Assembly (NCBI RefSeq): GCF_001591825.1
Contig: NZ_BCVQ01000010.1
Span: 1-64,000 of the forward strand
Direction of reading: 5' to 3'
Length of the DNA stretch: 64,000 bases
From: Rossellomorea vietnamensis NBRC 101237
GTDB lineage: Bacteria; Bacillota; Bacilli; Bacillales; Bacillaceae_B
Below are positions 20,619 to 29,819 of the stretch, piece after piece. The position numbers were made by a program, and so were the translations under genes. The notes below the pieces were generated by a model. That model worked only from the letters and a program-made list of their open reading frames with translations. It was not told where the DNA came from and searched no databases. Numbering within the stretch: position 1 is the stretch's first letter; each line of letters begins with the position of its first letter.

Positions 20619-21605
20619 CTATTCTTCTTCATCAACGAGGGTTGAGAATAAGCCATATACATACTTTTCTGCATCGAACGGTTGGAGGTCATCCATTTTT
20701 TCTCCCAGACCCACAAATTTCACGGGGATTTCGAGCTCGTTCCGGATGGCAAGCACGATTCCGCCTTTAGCGGTACCATCAAGCTTCGTCAGGACGATAC
20801 CTGAGACGTTTGTGGCTTCTTTAAAGGTTTTCGCCTGCACCATGGCATTTTGACCTGTGGTTGCGTCAAGAACGAGTAGTACTTCGTGAGGGGCTCCTGG
20901 AATTTCTCGTTCAATGACCCGTTTCACCTTTTCAAGCTCTTTCATCAAATTCACTTTGTTTTGCAATCTTCCTGCCGTATCACAAATGAGTATGTCCGCC
21001 TTTTTCGCTTTGGCAGATTGGACGGCATCGAACATCACAGCCGCAGGATCGCTTCCCGCCGCCTGCTTGATGACCGGGACCCCGACACGTTCACCCCATA
21101 CTTCAAGCTGCTCGATGGCTCCTGCACGGAACGTATCCCCTGCAGCAAGAACCACATTTTTGCCCTGTTCCTTGAACATATGAGCCATTTTCCCGATGGT
21201 CGTCGTCTTCCCTACCCCGTTCACACCGACAAATAGTAATACCGTCAGTTGATCGTTTTGGATATTCACGGTACTGTCCTCTTCGCGATCGCCCTGGTAG
21301 ATCTCAACCAGCTTCTCTGAAATGACGGATTGGACATCTTCCGTATCTTGAATATTCTTTCGCTTCACTTCTAGTTTAAGTTCATCAATGAGTTCCATGA
21401 CGGTATCAAATCCGACATCCGCTCCGATCAGGATTTCTTCCAGCTCTTCAAAGAATTCTTCATCGACTTTACGGTATCTGGCCACCAGGTCATTCACTTT
21501 TGACGTAAAGTTGTTTCTTGTTTTACTTAACCCATCTTTAAATTTCTCAGTGACATTATCACTGGACTGCGTAAATTTATCTTTAAGCTTCTTAAAAAAA
21601 CTCAC
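20619..21605 (-). CDS. ftsY: Signal recognition particle receptor FtsY
   Basis: FtsY is the membrane-associated GTPase that receives the SRP-ribosome complex. The 328-residue protein starts at a GTG after AAGGGTGTGG. It has a short charged N-terminal A region, the N domain, and the G domain with P-loop GVNGVGKTT at 127-135, DTAGRLQNK and TKLDGTAKGGIVLA. The length equals the short Bacillus form without the long acidic domain of enterobacteria. It is 17 bases after smc. Confidence 0.98.
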   Translation of the reverse strand: MSFFKKLKDKFTQSSDNVTEKFKDGLSKTRNNFTSKVNDLVARYRKVDEEFFEELEEILIGADVGFDTVMELIDELKLEVKRKNIQDTEDVQSVISEKLVEIYQGDREEDSTVNIQNDQLTVLLFVGVNGVGKTTTIGKMAHMFKEQGKNVVLAAGDTFRAGAIEQLEVWGERVGVPVIKQAAGSDPAAVMFDAVQSAKAKKADILICDTAGRLQNKVNLMKELEKVKRVIEREIPGAPHEVLLVLDATTGQNAMVQAKTFKEATNVSGIVLTKLDGTAKGGIVLAIRNELEIPVKFVGLGEKMDDLQPFDAEKYVYGLFSTLVDEEE

Positions 21606-21621
21606 TTTTCCACACCCTTAT

Positions 21622-24600
21622 TTAAGTTTCAAGTAGTTCCTTTGTTTCCTGTAGCCTTACTGATACCAGTTTAGACACTCCGGATTCCTGCATCGTGACC
21701 CCGTACAATACATGGGCTTCTTCCATGGTACCTTTACGGTGGGTGATGACAATGAATTGTGTTTCATCACTGAATTTCTTTAAATATTGACTGAATCTCT
21801 GCACATTCGCTTCGTCCAGGGCCGCTTCCACTTCATCCAGTATACAGAATGGGACAGGGCGGATCTTCAAAATGGAAAACAGCAGGGCAATGGCCGTCAA
21901 AGCCCGTTCCCCACCTGACATAAGCCCCAGGTTCTGCAGCTTCTTCCCGGGCGGCTGGGCTACGATATCCACACCAGTATGAAGCAGATCAGACGGATCG
22001 GTCAGCTTCAACTCTGCTCTTCCACCGCCGAACAAGGCTTTGAATACACCTTCAAATTCCTCTTGAATACTCGTGAAGGTTTGATCAAAACGTTTGATCA
22101 TTTCGGTATCCATTTCATTAATGACCAGGTACAGAGTGTCCTTCGCTTCCGTCAGATCATTCTTCTGATCAACCAAGAATTCGTATCTTTCCTTCACTCG
22201 TTCATATTCATCGATCGCACCCAGATTGACGGTCCCGAGCTCTTCCAGTGCTAATTTCACAAGTTTCACTTTTTTCCTTGCCTCTTCCACCTCGATGGAG
22301 AGGGGGTAGTCCTCTTTTGCCGCTTCAAATGAAAGCATGTATTCATCCCGTAAATGATCAAGACGGTTCTCAAGTTCTACATCAAGACGATTGATTTTCA
22401 CTTCCTCATCCCGGAGAGCACCGACCAAACCTTTATGAAGACGCTTCAATTCTTTTAACTCCATCTCCTCATCATCGACAATCTGCTGAAGCTTGGAGCG
22501 CTCGTCCCTGCGGACAGCAATCAACTTGGACGTTTCTTCCTTTTGCACGGCACACTCGTCTGCTTTTATTCCAAGCTGCTCTTCACCCGAGAAGTTATCC
22601 TTCATTTCTGTCTGCAACCATTCCAGGTCTTCCTGGAGACTTATCTTTCGCCTGTTTGTCTCAGCCATCGTATCCTGCACCCGGTTCAGTTGCTGTCGGC
22701 TGTTCACCAACTGTTCATTCCGTGCGGCAAGATTCGCTTTAATGTCACTGATTTCATTCAACAAAGCGTCTTTGGACGTCCGTTCACTATTTTTCTGTAG
22801 AGTCAGCTCATTGATCTTTTGATCAAGCTGAGTAACCTCATCCCCTATCTTCCTGAGAGAAGCTTCCAATTCTTTTGTTCTGGAATCATGCTTTTCTTTG
22901 ATTGACGTAAAATCCTTTTTCTCCAGGTCATACAGGGACAGTCTTTCATCCAGGTTCTGCTGGGAAAGTTCAATTTCACGAAGTTGGGAGAAGAGTTCCT
23001 GTTCTTTGAGGCGCAATCTCTCCCCCTTCACTCTCAATTCTTCCAGTTTCTTCTCGCGAAAACTGCTTTCTTCTTTAAGAGATTTCACTTGGGATTGAAG
23101 CTGTTCTGTCTGAACTTCCATGCTGGAAAGCTTTTCTTTCATCTCTTCCAGCTCCCCTTTTCTTGATAGAAGGGAATTTTTCTTCTGTTTCACCGTACCC
23201 CCGGACATGGATCCCCCGGGATTGACAACGTCCCCATCCAGCGTAACCAGTCGATAGCGATATTGAACAAGCTTTGCAATTTCATTCGCACCTTTTAGAT
23301 CCTTCGTGATGATGACATTTCCCACAAGGCTTGAAATCACCATTTGAAAGCGATCATCAAAATGCAACAGATCCGCTCCCACGCCTACAAAGGAAGGATG
23401 CCCTTTCAGCATATTCTTTTGGCTTTCAGGTATGGATTTCCCTTTGATTACATTCATCGGGAGGAACGTGGCACGGCCATATTGATGTTTCTTCAAAAAG
23501 GCAATGGCTTTACGGCCATCTTCTTCTGTATCGACTACAATATGCTGCATCGAAGCAGCCAGAGCCGTTTCCATAGCCGTTTCATATGATTTAGGAACCG
23601 TTATAAGCTCCGCTACCGCCCCTTGAATACCGGTTAATTGACCCGATCGCTCTTTCAGGACTTCTTTTACCCCCTGGAAGAAACCTGAATAGTCTTCTTC
23701 CATTTCTTCGAGCATCTCTTTCCTGGACTTCGCTTGTTGCAGGAATTGGAACGCCTGATAAAGCGTCTTCTCCTGCTTTTCATACTTGGATTTCACGGAT
23801 TCAAGCTTCTTTTGTTCCTCACGATACAAGAAGATGTGCTCATCGATCTGTTCTTTTTGCCCTTGAAGTTCTTTCGATCGTTCCCTGTGACGCAAGTGCA
23901 AGTCTTCACGTTGAGAAACATACTTTTCATTTTCCGCTTCTAATCGACCACTGCGACTGGATTGCTGTTCCAGTTGCTGTTTGAGATACTGAATCTCATT
24001 TTTTGCAGAGGCCTGTTGATTAAGCTTTTCAATGTAATCACTTTTATATGATTCAATCACATCTTCAATATTTTCGTTATAGTGCTTGAATTGATTCTGC
24101 TTCGTGATAAGGAGTTCTTTTAAACCGGACACTTCAGAATCAATCCTCTTGAAGTCGCGTTGTGCTTTTTCTTTCTCAGAAACTAAACGTTCGATTTGAC
24201 TTTCAGCTTCTTCAATCGATTGCTTCAACTGTGATTCATTGGTGGACGAATTTTTCTTCCGCTCAACAAGTACTTGCTTCCTACCCTCAAGTTTCTCTAA
24301 TTCTTCACTTGTAGATAGGAGCACTTCCTGTAAGTTTGAAATCGACTCATCGAGCGCCGCAATTTTATCCCTTGTTTGTGTCAGGATGGCTTCTTTCTTC
24401 TGAATTCGGGAAGAAAGGGCCAATTCTTCCTGTCCATGCTGTTCGAATTCTCCACTCAGCTTCTCCCACTGCTTATGTAAGTCCTCAATATCATACACCG
24501 TCAAGGCGACTTCGAACTTCTCCAGCTCCTCTTTCTTCTCCAGATAATCACGGGCCATGGAAGCCTGGAGCTTCAGGGGTTCTACCTGTCCTTCCAATTC

Positions 24601-25188
24601 ATGAAGGATGTCATTGACCCGATTAAGATTTTCTTGTGTTTCAAATAGCTTATTTTCAGCTTTTTTCTTCCGTGATTTATACTTCAATACCCCGGCTGCC
24701 TCTTCGAAGATGGTTCTTCTTTCTTCCGGCTTACTGTTCAGGATCTCTTCCACTTTGCCCTGACTGATAATCGAGAAAGCTTCTTTTCCTAACCCTGAAT
24801 CCATAAACAGTTCAATGATATCCTTCAACCTGCACGGCTGTTTATTCAGTAGATATTCACTATCTCCTGAACGGTAGACTCTCCTAGTGACACTAACCTC
24901 ACTATAATCGATTGGCAGTGCGCCGTCTTCGTTGTCCAAGACAAGGGTCACTTCCGCTATATTGAGGGCTTTCCTTGAATCGCTTCCGGCAAAAATGACG
25001 TCTTCCATTTTCGACCCGCGCAGGCTTTTTGCTGATTGTTCACCAAGCACCCACCTGATTGCGTCTATAATATTGCTTTTTCCGCTGCCGTTTGGTCCAA
25101 CGACAGCCGTGACACCCGGGACAAACTCCACGGATATTCTTTCTGCAAAAGATTTAAACCCCATTACTTCTAGTTGTTTGAGGAACAT
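21622..25188 (-). CDS. smc: Chromosome partition protein Smc
   Basis: Smc is the ATPase core of the condensin-like complex with ScpA and ScpB that organises and segregates the chromosome. The 1188-residue protein has the N-terminal Walker A GPNGSGKSN at 31-39, two long coiled-coil arms, a hinge at about 510-670 (VKEVLKERSGQLTGIQGAV to GGSMSGGTVKQKK), and a C-terminal half head with the signature LMSGGERALTAIALLFSIL and Walker B FCILDEVEAALDEANV. It lies 12 bases after rnc and 17 bases before ftsY. Confidence 0.99.
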   Translation of the reverse strand: MFLKQLEVMGFKSFAERISVEFVPGVTAVVGPNGSGKSNIIDAIRWVLGEQSAKSLRGSKMEDVIFAGSDSRKALNIAEVTLVLDNEDGALPIDYSEVSVTRRVYRSGDSEYLLNKQPCRLKDIIELFMDSGLGKEAFSIISQGKVEEILNSKPEERRTIFEEAAGVLKYKSRKKKAENKLFETQENLNRVNDILHELEGQVEPLKLQASMARDYLEKKEELEKFEVALTVYDIEDLHKQWEKLSGEFEQHGQEELALSSRIQKKEAILTQTRDKIAALDESISNLQEVLLSTSEELEKLEGRKQVLVERKKNSSTNESQLKQSIEEAESQIERLVSEKEKAQRDFKRIDSEVSGLKELLITKQNQFKHYNENIEDVIESYKSDYIEKLNQQASAKNEIQYLKQQLEQQSSRSGRLEAENEKYVSQREDLHLRHRERSKELQGQKEQIDEHIFLYREEQKKLESVKSKYEKQEKTLYQAFQFLQQAKSRKEMLEEMEEDYSGFFQGVKEVLKERSGQLTGIQGAVAELITVPKSYETAMETALAASMQHIVVDTEEDGRKAIAFLKKHQYGRATFLPMNVIKGKSIPESQKNMLKGHPSFVGVGADLLHFDDRFQMVISSLVGNVIITKDLKGANEIAKLVQYRYRLVTLDGDVVNPGGSMSGGTVKQKKNSLLSRKGELEEMKEKLSSMEVQTEQLQSQVKSLKEESSFREKKLEELRVKGERLRLKEQELFSQLREIELSQQNLDERLSLYDLEKKDFTSIKEKHDSRTKELEASLRKIGDEVTQLDQKINELTLQKNSERTSKDALLNEISDIKANLAARNEQLVNSRQQLNRVQDTMAETNRRKISLQEDLEWLQTEMKDNFSGEEQLGIKADECAVQKEETSKLIAVRRDERSKLQQIVDDEEMELKELKRLHKGLVGALRDEEVKINRLDVELENRLDHLRDEYMLSFEAAKEDYPLSIEVEEARKKVKLVKLALEELGTVNLGAIDEYERVKERYEFLVDQKNDLTEAKDTLYLVINEMDTEMIKRFDQTFTSIQEEFEGVFKALFGGGRAELKLTDPSDLLHTGVDIVAQPPGKKLQNLGLMSGGERALTAIALLFSILKIRPVPFCILDEVEAALDEANVQRFSQYLKKFSDETQFIVITHRKGTMEEAHVLYGVTMQESGVSKLVSVRLQETKELLET

Positions 25189-25199
25189 CTTCTTTCCCC

Positions 25200-25946
25200 C
25201 TATTTCGCGTCCAGCTTTTGTTTTAACTTTTCCAGAGCTTTCTGTGCGGCTTTTTGTTCAGCCTCTTTTTTTGACCGGCCATTTCCAATGCCCAACTCTT
25301 CATCATTTAAACTCACCCTTGAAATAAACTGACGATTGTGGGCAGGGCCGCTTTCTTCCAGGATACTATATTCGATCATTCCTGCACTGCCCCTTTGAAC
25401 CAGCTCTTGTAACTGACTCTTATAATCCATCACATGAGAAAAAGCACCGACATTGATTTTTGGGTAGACCACTTTTTCAAGGACAGAGATGACAGTTTCT
25501 AATCCTTGATCCAAGTATACCGCCCCGATAAACGCTTCAAAGACATCGGCGAGTAAAGCCGGTCTCTCACGTCCCCCCGTCATTTCTTCACCTTTACCCA
25601 ATAGGATGAGTTCACCGAAATTCAGTTCAATTGAGAACTTCACCAGGGAAGGTTCACATACGATTGCCGCCCTTAACTTGGTAAGTTCCCCTTCACTCAT
25701 CATGGGGTATTTCTTGAAAAGAAATTGAGATACCGTTAATTCCAGAACGGCGTCCCCGAGAAATTCTAAGCGTTCATTATCTTCATATGGTTTTCGACGA
25801 TGCTCATTCACATAGGATGAATGAGTAAAAGCTTGTTTAAGGAGTTTTTCATCTTTAAATTGAATTCCCATTTGATTTTGAAATGTCTTGAATTTCAAAT
25901 CATTTTTATGTTTAGATAATCCATTACTTCTGTTTTGCTTCCGCAT
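25200..25946 (-). CDS. rnc: Ribonuclease III
   Basis: RNase III cleaves double-stranded RNA and processes rRNA and the SRP RNA. The ATG at 25946 lies six bases after AAGGTGGAG and gives 248 residues; the four codons upstream would need a GTG inside the ribosome site. The signature [13 protein letters not shown] is at 58-70, and a C-terminal double-stranded-RNA-binding domain ends in [20 protein letters not shown]. It follows acpP after a terminator and heads rnc-smc-ftsY. Confidence 0.98.
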   Translation of the reverse strand: MRKQNRSNGLSKHKNDLKFKTFQNQMGIQFKDEKLLKQAFTHSSYVNEHRRKPYEDNERLEFLGDAVLELTVSQFLFKKYPMMSEGELTKLRAAIVCEPSLVKFSIELNFGELILLGKGEEMTGGRERPALLADVFEAFIGAVYLDQGLETVISVLEKVVYPKINVGAFSHVMDYKSQLQELVQRGSAGMIEYSILEESGPAHNRQFISRVSLNDEELGIGNGRSKKEAEQKAAQKALEKLKQKLDAK

Positions 25947-26044
25947 CAGGCACTCCACCTTGCTAATATGTTCTCATTGTATACTAATCAAGTTTATTCT
26001 AAAAAAATCATTTACGCAAAAATTTCTTGAACAATGATGTTAGA

Positions 26045-26085
26045 ACACAAATAAACTTGGTAGGGGTTGAACCCCTACCAAGTTT
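26045..26085 (-). terminator. Intrinsic terminator after acpP
   Basis: AAACTTGGTAGGGG pairs with CCCCTACCAAGTTT around a short loop, followed by a T-rich segment (ATTTGTG) on the minus strand. It closes the fapR-plsX-fabD-fabG-acpP unit. Confidence 0.85.
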
Positions 26086-26137
26086 CAAATGGTTAGAATA
26101 TAAGATGGGTCACCCATCCCTCTATTCAATCTAACGA

Positions 26138-26371
26138 TTAAGCCTTTGCTTGTATGTAGTTCACAGCATCACCTACTGTGCCGATTTTTTCAGCATCATC
26201 GTCAGAAATTTCCATGTCGAATTCATCTTCAAGTTCCATAACCAGCTCAACTACATCAAGGGAGTCAGCTCCTAGATCTTCTTTGAAAGAAGCTTCAAGA
26301 GTTACTTGAGATTCATCTACACCTAGACGATCAACGATAATTTTTGTTACACGATCTAATACTTCTGCCAT
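26138..26371 (-). CDS. acpP: Acyl carrier protein
   Basis: ACP carries growing acyl chains on a 4'-phosphopantetheine arm. The ATG at 26371, after GGGAGGTG, gives 77 residues starting [10 protein letters not shown]; the frame can be extended by three codons only through a GTG within the ribosome site. The prosthetic-group serine is S37 in [17 protein letters not shown]. It is the last gene of the FapR-controlled lipid operon. Confidence 0.98.
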   Translation of the reverse strand: MAEVLDRVTKIIVDRLGVDESQVTLEASFKEDLGADSLDVVELVMELEDEFDMEISDDDAEKIGTVGDAVNYIQAKA

Positions 26372-26465
26372 TTTTGTCACCTCCCCTCAAGTATTATAGA
26401 GCATTTCCACCTCTAATGAAAAGAGTATACATGAAAACGATGAATAAATTATTTCATTCTTCCCA

Positions 26466-27209
26466 TTACATGACCATTCCGCCGTCAATATGAAGCGTTT
26501 GCCCCGTCATATACGATGCGGAATCAGATGCAACAAATGTCACTACTTTCGCAATATCCCCAGGGTTCCCAAAGCGGCTTAAAGGGATTTGTTTTAACAT
26601 TTCACTACGTACATCTTCAGGAAGCTGATCGGTCATATCCGTCGAGATGAAGCCAGGGGCAACGGCATTCACTGTGATTCCACGAGGAGCAAGTTCTCTC
26701 GCTGTCGTTTTCGTCAAACCGATCACACCTGATTTGGCTGCTACATAATTTGCTTGTCCAGGGTTCCCACTCACTCCGACAATGGATGAAATATTGATGA
26801 TACGACCACTTCTTTGTTTCATCATTTGACGTGTAACGGCCTTCGTACAAAGGAATACACCTTTCAAGTTGATGTTGATGACATCATCCCATTCTGTTTC
26901 TTTCATTCTCATCAACAGATTATCTTTGGTGATGCCTGCATTGTTCACAAGGATATCGATGGACCCAAATTCACCGATCGTTTCCTTCACCATTGCCTGA
27001 ACACCTTCAGCATCCGATACATTACATTGTACGGCGATTGCTTCTCTGCCCAAACTCTTGATTTCATCCACGACTTCATTCGCTTTCGCTTCACTACCTG
27101 CGTAATTCACGGCGACATTACAGCCTTGACGGGCAAGTTCAAGAGCGATCTCCCGTCCGATTCCACGGGATGCTCCTGTCACCAGTGCCACTTTACCTTC
27201 TAAATTCAT
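26466..27209 (-). CDS. fabG: 3-oxoacyl-[acyl-carrier-protein] reductase FabG
   Basis: FabG reduces beta-ketoacyl-ACP with NADPH in fatty acid elongation. The 247-residue short-chain dehydrogenase has the cofactor motif TGASRGIG at 11-18, NNAG at 89-92, and the catalytic S142, Y155 and K159 (YVAAK). The ATG immediately abuts the fabD stop codon and is preceded by AAGGAGG. The gene order fapR-plsX-fabD-fabG-acpP removes doubt about its substrate class. Confidence 0.98.
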   Translation of the reverse strand: MNLEGKVALVTGASRGIGREIALELARQGCNVAVNYAGSEAKANEVVDEIKSLGREAIAVQCNVSDAEGVQAMVKETIGEFGSIDILVNNAGITKDNLLMRMKETEWDDVININLKGVFLCTKAVTRQMMKQRSGRIINISSIVGVSGNPGQANYVAAKSGVIGLTKTTARELAPRGITVNAVAPGFISTDMTDQLPEDVRSEMLKQIPLSRFGNPGDIAKVVTFVASDSASYMTGQTLHIDGGMVM

Positions 27210-28154
27210 TTAAGCTTCCTCCTTCAGCGCTTGAATGGTTTGTTGTAAGGACGCTTCATCTTGAACAGCATATGTCTTCACACGTCTGTTCACTTTTTTC
27301 ACTAAACCTGAAAGGACTTTACCTGGTCCCACTTCGATGAATGTATCCACACCCAGTTCAAGAAGCTTCTCGACTGTATCTTCCCATTGGACGGGCGAGT
27401 ATAATTGTTCAATTAATAAACGCTTGATCTCTTCATGTCCTGTTACAGGCTCTGCAGTCACATTCGCAATGACGGGTACGTCTGCGTCTTTGATCGTGAT
27501 GGAATCAAGGATTGAAACGAACTGCTCGGCAGCAGGTTTCATCAATTGGGAATGGAAAGGCCCGCTAACCTGCAGTGGGATGACCCGCTTCGCTCCGGCT
27601 TCCTTCGCTTTCTCTGAAGCGAGCTCCACTCCCTTTACCGTACCTGAAATGACAATCTGACCAGGACAATTCAAGTTCGCGAGTCCAACGGGATGGCCCT
27701 CCTCCGTCACAAGGTCTGTCACTTCTTTCAATGGCTCCCGGCCCAAACCAAGGACGGCCGCCATCGTTCCTTCTCCGCTTGGTACTGCTTCTTCCATGAA
27801 TTCCCCTCTTTTACGAACAGTATACACAGCATCTTCAAATCCGATGGCACCTGCAGCCACCAGGGCAGAATATTCCCCTAAACTGTGACCTGCTGTGTAA
27901 TCTGCTGTAATCCCCTCGGCTTTCAAACGCTCAAGGATGGCCATGCTTGTCGTCAGGAGAGCCGGCTGAGCGTTCGTTGTCTGGGTAAGCTCTTCCTGGG
28001 GACCTTCAAAGATGATCGATGAAATCTTGGTGTCCAATCGTTCATCGGCTTTACTGAAATAGGATTGCACATCAGGATATTGCCCGGCTAATTCTTTCCC
28101 CATCCCCACTGTTTGGGAACCTTGACCAGGAAAGATAAACGCGATTTTACTCAT
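27210..28154 (-). CDS. fabD: Malonyl-CoA:ACP transacylase FabD
   Basis: FabD loads malonyl groups from CoA on to ACP for fatty acid synthesis. The ATG at 28154, preceded by GGGGAG, gives 314 residues starting MSKIAFIFPGQGSQ; the longer frame overlaps plsX and lacks family similarity at its front. The catalytic serine is S91 in GHSLGE and the histidine is H201 in SGPFHSQLM. The malonyl-binding GQGSQ loop is at 10-14. Only one base separates it from the plsX stop. Confidence 0.98.
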   Translation of the reverse strand: MSKIAFIFPGQGSQTVGMGKELAGQYPDVQSYFSKADERLDTKISSIIFEGPQEELTQTTNAQPALLTTSMAILERLKAEGITADYTAGHSLGEYSALVAAGAIGFEDAVYTVRKRGEFMEEAVPSGEGTMAAVLGLGREPLKEVTDLVTEEGHPVGLANLNCPGQIVISGTVKGVELASEKAKEAGAKRVIPLQVSGPFHSQLMKPAAEQFVSILDSITIKDADVPVIANVTAEPVTGHEEIKRLLIEQLYSPVQWEDTVEKLLELGVDTFIEVGPGKVLSGLVKKVNRRVKTYAVQDEASLQQTIQALKEEA

Positions 28155-28155
28155 A

Positions 28156-29145
28156 TTATTCCACACTCCCCTTAATAGCATCTTTTATCGTATTGGAAAC
28201 GTCATGCTTCACCATTTCCCTTGCTTGTCTCATGGCATTATACAGGGCCACTTCATTGGAAGAACCATGAGCTTTGATGACCGGTGCCTTCAGGCCGAAC
28301 AGGCCGGCGCCACCGTACTCTGTATAATCGAGCATATTCTTTAATTGCTTCAGGTCATTCTTCACAAGTCCTGCGGCAAGTTTATTTTTCGTTGAGGACG
28401 TGAACGTTTTTTTCAACATGGAGAAGACGGACAGGGCAGTCCCTTCAATCGTCTTCAGTACCATATTCCCTGTAAAGCCATCCGTTACGACAACATCTGC
28501 CGGCCCGTCGAGCAGGTCTCTTGACTCTACATTCCCTACAAAATTGATAGGCAGGTTATTTAATAATTGGAACGTTTTCTTTGTTAATTCATTTCCCTTT
28601 TTATCTTCCGTGCCAATGTTCAATAAGCCCACACGCGGGTTATTGATCCCTCTTACTTTCTCGGAATAAATGCTTCCCATGACTGCGTATTGTGCAAGAT
28701 GCTCGGGTTTCGCATCGACATTCGCCCCAAGGTCAAGCATGAGGAATCCTTTACCATCAAGGGTCGGGAGGGTCGGTGCCAAAGCAGGCCGCTCAATCCC
28801 ATCAATTCTCCCTACAATGAACAAACCCGCCGTCATAAGGGCACCCGTATTTCCTGCTGAAATGCAGGCATCCGCTTCGCCATTTTTCACAGCTTGGGCC
28901 ATCAGTACCATCGAAGCATTCTTCTTTCGTTTCACCGCTCTGACAGGTTCATCCGTCCCTTCGATCATTTCATCGGTGTGGACGACCGTCAGGCGATCTT
29001 CCGGGGTGATATACTGTTTGATCTGCTTTTCATCCCCGTATAAAAGCACTTCAATATCATTGAATTCACGTAATGCCCGCTTCACTCCAAGAACGATTTC
29101 TTTCGGGGCGTGGTCTCCGCCCATTGCATCAACGGCTAATTTCAT
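28156..29145 (-). CDS. plsX: Phosphate acyltransferase PlsX
   Basis: PlsX makes acyl-phosphate from acyl-ACP, the donor for PlsY in phosphatidic acid synthesis. The 329-residue protein starts [14 protein letters not shown] and contains [28 protein letters not shown] and [17 protein letters not shown], all typical. It is a peripheral membrane protein in B. subtilis. The start directly follows the fapR stop, so the regulator and its target are translated together. Confidence 0.98.
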   Translation of the reverse strand: MKLAVDAMGGDHAPKEIVLGVKRALREFNDIEVLLYGDEKQIKQYITPEDRLTVVHTDEMIEGTDEPVRAVKRKKNASMVLMAQAVKNGEADACISAGNTGALMTAGLFIVGRIDGIERPALAPTLPTLDGKGFLMLDLGANVDAKPEHLAQYAVMGSIYSEKVRGINNPRVGLLNIGTEDKKGNELTKKTFQLLNNLPINFVGNVESRDLLDGPADVVVTDGFTGNMVLKTIEGTALSVFSMLKKTFTSSTKNKLAAGLVKNDLKQLKNMLDYTEYGGAGLFGLKAPVIKAHGSSNEVALYNAMRQAREMVKHDVSNTIKDAIKGSVE

Positions 29146-29727
29146 CTACTCTTCATCCTTTACAGATTTTTTAGAGCGATACATTTCAAATTCACCGGTA
29201 AACACGAGCTCACCACCGACTAAACTTTGAACTTCTACCGTTGTTCGGTCTTTTTGATCTTTCATATGTATCACTTTCGCTTTCGCCACCACCCGATCCC
29301 CTTCCTTTACGGGTCGGGTAAAACGGATGTTTGACTTCGCAGTTAATGCCAAGTCGTCATTTATGACAGCCACTGCAAGCGAATTTGCCTGCGCAAACAA
29401 GTGGTGCCCCCTCGCAATTCCATTCCTGATGAACACATGCTCCCGCTTCACATCAAAAATGGATATCGCACTTTGATCCAGCTCTATATCAATAATTTCT
29501 CCGATAATCTCTTCAATAGGCAACGATTTCACTTCGTCTTCGAACGATTTCTCTGCCACGTACTTAATTCGTTCACGAAGCTCGGGTATCGATAATTCCA
29601 TTCGATCCAGCCGGATGGTCTGGACGCTTACACGAAACCGTTCAGCCAATTCTTCATCTGTTATAAAAGGATTCACTTTAATTGTGTCCGTAAGGTTTCC
29701 CTGTCTTTCTTTTTTCGAAAGTCTCAA
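29146..29727 (-). CDS. fapR: Fatty acid biosynthesis repressor FapR
   Basis: FapR represses fatty acid and phospholipid genes until malonyl-CoA binds it. I start the gene at TTG (29727), giving LRLSKKERQ, which aligns residue for residue with the B. subtilis start MRRNKRERQ and gives 193 residues; a GTG three codons upstream is less likely. The N-terminal helix-turn-helix is [20 protein letters not shown]. The hot-dog effector domain includes [17 protein letters not shown] and [17 protein letters not shown]. An operator overlaps its transcription start, so it represses itself and the genes behind it. Confidence 0.97.
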   Translation of the reverse strand: MRLSKKERQGNLTDTIKVNPFITDEELAERFRVSVQTIRLDRMELSIPELRERIKYVAEKSFEDEVKSLPIEEIIGEIIDIELDQSAISIFDVKREHVFIRNGIARGHHLFAQANSLAVAVINDDLALTAKSNIRFTRPVKEGDRVVAKAKVIHMKDQKDRTTVEVQSLVGGELVFTGEFEMYRSKKSVKDEE

Positions 29728-29745
29728 TTTTAACACCGTCCAGTA

Positions 29746-29762
29746 TTAGTACTAGGTACTAA
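29746..29762 (-). promoter_or_regulatory. FapR operator
   Basis: The minus strand reads TTAGTACCTAGTACTAA, with perfect seven-base arms (TTAGTAC/GTACTAA), matching the published FapR site of Bacillus. It begins five bases after the -10 box and covers the expected transcription start, so bound FapR would block initiation. Confidence 0.92.
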
Positions 29763-29766
29763 TAGT

Positions 29767-29795
29767 AGTATATAATCTAAAAAAGCAGATTGCAA
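29767..29795 (-). promoter_or_regulatory. Sigma-A promoter of fapR-plsX-fabD-fabG-acpP
   Basis: The minus strand shows TTGCAA, 17 bases, TATACT. The -35 box lies inside the 3' arm of the recG terminator hairpin. Confidence 0.8.
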
Positions 29796-29815
29796 GAAAT
29801 AATCTCACAATCTGC
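29779..29815 (-). terminator. Intrinsic terminator after recG
   Basis: GCAGATTGTGAGA pairs with TCTTGCAATCTGC (13 bp with two wobble pairs) around TTATT, followed by TTTTTT on the minus strand. It starts five bases beyond the recG stop codon. Confidence 0.92.
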
Positions 29816-29819
29816 CTTT

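Noticed and set aside
21979-24617. Several plus-strand open frames opposite smc
   Set aside because: They are shadow frames of a long coiled-coil gene with biased codon use and lack ribosome sites.
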